Below the pieces are notes generated by a model. That model worked only from the letters and a program-made list of their open reading frames with translations. It made no database searches and was not told where the DNA came from. From an uncultured Eubacteriales bacterium (GTDB taxonomy: Bacteria; Bacillota; Clostridia; Oscillospirales; UBA644), in contig CAKSFN010000003.1 in assembly GCA_934454405.1 (NCBI GenBank), forward strand, positions 62,001 through 126,000: 64,000 nt of DNA. The letters are read 5' to 3'. Below are positions 61,210-64,000 of this stretch, piece by piece. A program made the position numbers and the translations under genes. How positions within the stretch are numbered: the first letter of the stretch is position 1; every line of letters begins with the position of its first letter.

Positions 61210-62649
61210 ATGAAAACAGGGAAAAAACTACTCATAGGCTCACTTTCGGCGCTTTGTGCCGCACTTTTGGTGCTTTGCGTCGTGCTTGCCGCAGGATGGA
61301 GCAAGGCGGCAAAAACCGACACCGCACTGCCGGAGGTGCGGAATAACGGCACGGCGATCCAGTGGAAATACAGCAACGAAACCGATTGGCGCGACCTTGT
61401 GGCGCTTACCGAGCTGCGGGGCGCTGCCGGAGAAGCCGGTAAAGACGGCATTAACGGTCTTGACGGCAAAGACGGCAAGAACGGAATAAACGGCAAGAAC
61501 GGCATCGACGGTAAGAACGGAATAAACGGTGCAAACGGAAAAGACGGCATAAACGGTCTTGACGGCAAAGACGGCGCCGACGGCATTAACGCCAAAAACA
61601 TAGAGGTGCAGCGAGCCGAAACCCACATACAGTGGCGTTATGAGGGCGACGAATGGCAGAACCTTGTGGCGATAGCCGACATCACAGGTCCTGCCGGGCA
61701 GAAAGGCGCAGACGGAGCAAATGGAAAAACGCCGGAGTTCCGTGTAAGCGAAAACACCCTGCAATGGCGTTATGTCGGCGATGAAATATGGCTGAACCTT
61801 TACGATCTTTCGGTTTTGAAAGGTCTTGACGGCAGGGACGGCGCTGACGGTAAAGACGGTATAAACGGAAAAGACGGTATAAACGGAAAAGACGGCGCCG
61901 CCGGCAAGGACGGAACAAACGGCATAAACGGGCAGGACGGCAGGGACGGCGCGGACGGCAACACCCCGTTTATCGGCGGGAACGGCAACTGGTGGATCGG
62001 AGAAACCGACACCGGAGTGAAGGCTGTCGGAACAGACGGTGTTGACGGCGAAAAAGGCGATAACGGCGACATCGGAGAAAAGGGCGATAAAGGCGACACC
62101 GGAGAAAAGGGAGATAAAGGAGATAAAGGCGACCCCGGCGAAAAAGGTGACAAAGGTGACAAGGGAGATAAAGGCGACAAGGGCGACCCCGGTCAGAACG
62201 GCGGAAGTTCCGGATATTTTTATGCAGAGGCAAACTCTCCGAGTGCCGTACTGAATAACAGTCGTGTCAATATTACTGTCTACGAAAAAATAAACAAGGG
62301 CGGCTTGATTTCATCCTACAGGAATAATATTACACTCAAAAAAGGACATATTTACAGTGTCAGCATAAGCGGTTCTCTCGAGGTTGGTTCAAACGAATCT
62401 AACAAAAGCGGCAATTACTCTATTCAGATGACAGACGGGTATGATGACAATCTGTGCAGGGAGCTTACGCGAATAAAAAGGGACGGGGCAAAAATACCGT
62501 ATACCAATGATCAACATTCCTTTAATTTCAGCAGAATGTATGATGCGTCAAATAAAGATATTACATTGCAGTTGAGGTTTGAAAATTCGGCATACAACAC
62601 TTATCTCAACGGCTTCAGTGGTACTGTTACCATAATCGCTCTTGACTGA
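61210..62649 (+). CDS. Collagen-like surface protein
   Basis: 479 aa. One N-terminal membrane segment (about 8-30), either a signal anchor or a signal peptide. Three short modules with IQWKYSNETDWRDLVALTEL, IQWRYEGDEWQNLVAIADI and LQWRYVGDEIWLNLYDLSVL separate blocks of Gly-X-Y repeats (GKDGINGLDGKDG type, then a long GEKGDKGDKGDP type block at about 280-330). A WWIGETDTGV element lies at about 262. The C-terminal 145 residues (from GSSGYFYAEANSP) form a beta-rich domain like the trimerising heads of BclA-type proteins. It probably forms a trimeric fibre on the cell or spore surface. GGAGG precedes the ATG. The next gene starts 30 bp after its stop. Confidence 0.88.
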   Translation: MKTGKKLLIGSLSALCAALLVLCVVLAAGWSKAAKTDTALPEVRNNGTAIQWKYSNETDWRDLVALTELRGAAGEAGKDGINGLDGKDGKNGINGKNGIDGKNGINGANGKDGINGLDGKDGADGINAKNIEVQRAETHIQWRYEGDEWQNLVAIADITGPAGQKGADGANGKTPEFRVSENTLQWRYVGDEIWLNLYDLSVLKGLDGRDGADGKDGINGKDGINGKDGAAGKDGTNGINGQDGRDGADGNTPFIGGNGNWWIGETDTGVKAVGTDGVDGEKGDNGDIGEKGDKGDTGEKGDKGDKGDPGEKGDKGDKGDKGDKGDPGQNGGSSGYFYAEANSPSAVLNNSRVNITVYEKINKGGLISSYRNNITLKKGHIYSVSISGSLEVGSNESNKSGNYSIQMTDGYDDNLCRELTRIKRDGAKIPYTNDQHSFNFSRMYDASNKDITLQLRFENSAYNTYLNGFSGTVTIIALD

Positions 62650-62679
62650 GCCGATATACACGAAAACGGAGGAAACCCG

Positions 62680-64000
62680 ATGAAAAAACGATTATTCAGC
62701 ATTCTTCTCACTCTTTGTTTGGTGCTTTGCCTTGTGCCGATAACGGTTTTTGCCGCAGGCGGTGCAAAAGCCATTCTGCCCGGTACGAGCGCCCAAAGCA
62801 TATTAAAGATCGACCAAAGCAGGCTGTCCTTTGCGGGGCATGAATGGTGGGTGATCGGCCAAAAGACCGACAAAAGCAATAATGCGCCCATCATTACCCT
62901 GCTTGCGGTAAACAATGATTTCGGAGATGTCCCGTTCCGCACGGGGAGCGCCATGCCGTTTGAAAATGCAAGACGCTACAGCGAGGACAACGGTTATTAT
63001 GCCAACAACCCGTCCGATATGTCGCAATGGAGAAAGCCCAATGAGTATGCGGGAAGCACCTTGCAGCAGAAAATGGTTTCCCTGGCCGAGGCGATACCCG
63101 AAAAGGAGCAGGCGGTCATCCGCCCCAAGCACATCACCGAGGGAATCACCGGGCAGGAGGTCAAAGCGCAGAAGCTCTGGGCCTTCTCGCAAGAGGATAG
63201 TATTTATTTGTACAGAAATTCGTGCAAGTACGCTGCAAAGTGGTGGACGCGTTCTTCCAATGAGGTTTACGGCTACGGATCGTGGACGATTCATCCCGAT
63301 GGCAGAAGCGGCAGCGCCCTCAACGTGGACTACGATGCTGCCGTGCGGCCTGCCATGGAGATGGATCTGTCCTCCGTTCTCTTTATATCTGCTGCCGAGC
63401 ACGGAAAAGTTGCAGATTTAACGACCCCGATCGCCGAATACGCCGGAGATGAATGGAAGCTGACCTTGCATGACAGCGACCGCGACGATTTTACGGCAAA
63501 GACGGTGCTGGTCAACGGTAGTGTGCTGGAGGTCGAATACAAGAACGCAAAAGTGGGCGATAATGAATATATATCTGCCGTTATTAAGGATGCGGACGGG
63601 AGCATTTCCCGCTATACACGCGTTGTGCAGCTGGACGGCACGACAAACGGTACACGCGGCAGGGCAGCGATTGACCTGACCGGCATAGACATGACCGGCA
63701 AGACGCTCTGCGTGTTCAACGAGCAGTTTAACGGCGATCATAAGACCGACTATGCCGGCGCACTTCGGGAAGTGAAGCTGACGGACGAGATCGACGAGCA
63801 GTTCACCCTCACCCCCGGCGGCAGGTACTATTTTGACCTGTCGGCGCTGGGGATTCCCGGCACGGTGAACAGCAATCTGCCGGATGCTACCCTGCACTAT
63901 GTGCCCTTTACTTATGTGGGCACGGTGGATGCCTATTCGATGGAAAATGAAACCGATACCGCCAAGCAGCCCTACGAGCACAGCCTTTTTATTGCGGACT
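62680..64000 (+). CDS. Secreted DUF6273-like protein (3' end outside window)
   Basis: Open to the window end, 440 codons visible from ATG 62680 (GGAGG site). Signal peptide MKKRLFSILLTLCLVLCLVPITVFA. The region 50-230 (HEWWVIGQ, NNPSDMSQWRKPNEYAGSTL, KLWAFSQEDS, WWTRSSNEVYGYGSW, DYDAAVRPAMEMDLSSVLF) follows the DUF6273 pattern of S-layer or surface proteins in gut Bacillota, in which a W.RS..... motif is followed by VRPA. The rest is beta-rich, Ig-like. It probably shares a transcript with the collagen-like gene. Leucine codons are mostly CTG (about 15 of 35; CTT 7), unlike glyA and the other core genes, which suggests later acquisition. Confidence 0.8.
   Translation, partial: MKKRLFSILLTLCLVLCLVPITVFAAGGAKAILPGTSAQSILKIDQSRLSFAGHEWWVIGQKTDKSNNAPIITLLAVNNDFGDVPFRTGSAMPFENARRYSEDNGYYANNPSDMSQWRKPNEYAGSTLQQKMVSLAEAIPEKEQAVIRPKHITEGITGQEVKAQKLWAFSQEDSIYLYRNSCKYAAKWWTRSSNEVYGYGSWTIHPDGRSGSALNVDYDAAVRPAMEMDLSSVLFISAAEHGKVADLTTPIAEYAGDEWKLTLHDSDRDDFTAKTVLVNGSVLEVEYKNAKVGDNEYISAVIKDADGSISRYTRVVQLDGTTNGTRGRAAIDLTGIDMTGKTLCVFNEQFNGDHKTDYAGALREVKLTDEIDEQFTLTPGGRYYFDLSALGIPGTVNSNLPDATLHYVPFTYVGTVDAYSMENETDTAKQPYEHSLFIAD

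Overview
The window looks like part of a chromosome from an endospore-forming member of the Bacillota (class Clostridia), probably an anaerobic gut or rumen bacterium. The evidence is a complete eight-gene spoIIIA sporulation operon, the clostridial order spoIIIA - asp23 - nusB - M22 - xseAB - polyprenyl synthase, sigma-A type promoters (TTGACA-17-TATAAT), strong T-tailed hairpin terminators, and BspA-like leucine-rich-repeat proteins carrying dockerins. Codon choice is G+C rich with an unusual preference for CTT leucine, which fits a tRNA-Leu with anticodon AAG in the window. No database search was possible; all family names come from motif and layout recognition.

Layout. 1-6066: housekeeping genes (end of a membrane glycosyltransferase, glyA, rarA, nth, a small Cys-rich protein, and guaB on the minus strand). 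6191-14760: spoIIIAA-AH, then asp23, nusB, a TsaD-like M22 protein, xseA, xseB and a prenyl synthase, mostly with overlapping or closely spaced genes. 14761-15495: a non-coding stretch with two strong hairpins. 15496-25716: a giant cyclic-beta-glucan-synthase-like enzyme, lgt, folD, a methyltransferase and tRNA-Leu(AAG). 26062-37095: a surface-polysaccharide cluster of the Wzx/Wzy type (glycosyltransferases, UDP-sugar dehydrogenase, 4-epimerase, polymerase, flippase, deacetylase-like protein) from one consensus promoter. 37315-38733: an alanine/Na+ symporter.

39225-44221 holds two paralogous secreted LRR_5/dockerin proteins with almost identical 3' ends. 44571-57044, on the minus strand, is a compact phage-derived module: possible small terminase, portal, scaffold-like protein, major capsid, a small protein, connector, a 631-aa protein, fibre, holin and an amidase-like protein that seems to have lost its zinc ligands. 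I see no large terminase, tape measure, integrase or replication genes, so it is a degraded or domesticated prophage. A HipA-like kinase with its own promoter and terminator sits inside it in the opposite orientation, beside a 150-bp exact duplicate of the portal 3' end.

57045-59213 contains no gene. It holds degenerate 7-bp periodic repeats (also found in four other gaps of the phage module) and a tandem array of about 0.5-kb units. Two array units carry a 273-bp element with terminal inverted repeats, and two others show what looks like the unoccupied site. The window ends with a lipoprotein, a collagen-like surface protein and the start of a DUF6273-like secreted protein with different leucine codon usage.

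The points I would look at first are the 273-bp inverted-repeat element with its occupied and empty sites, the interspersed heptamer repeats, the minimal capsid/lysis module with a probable pseudo-amidase, and the tRNA-Leu(AAG)/CTT pairing.
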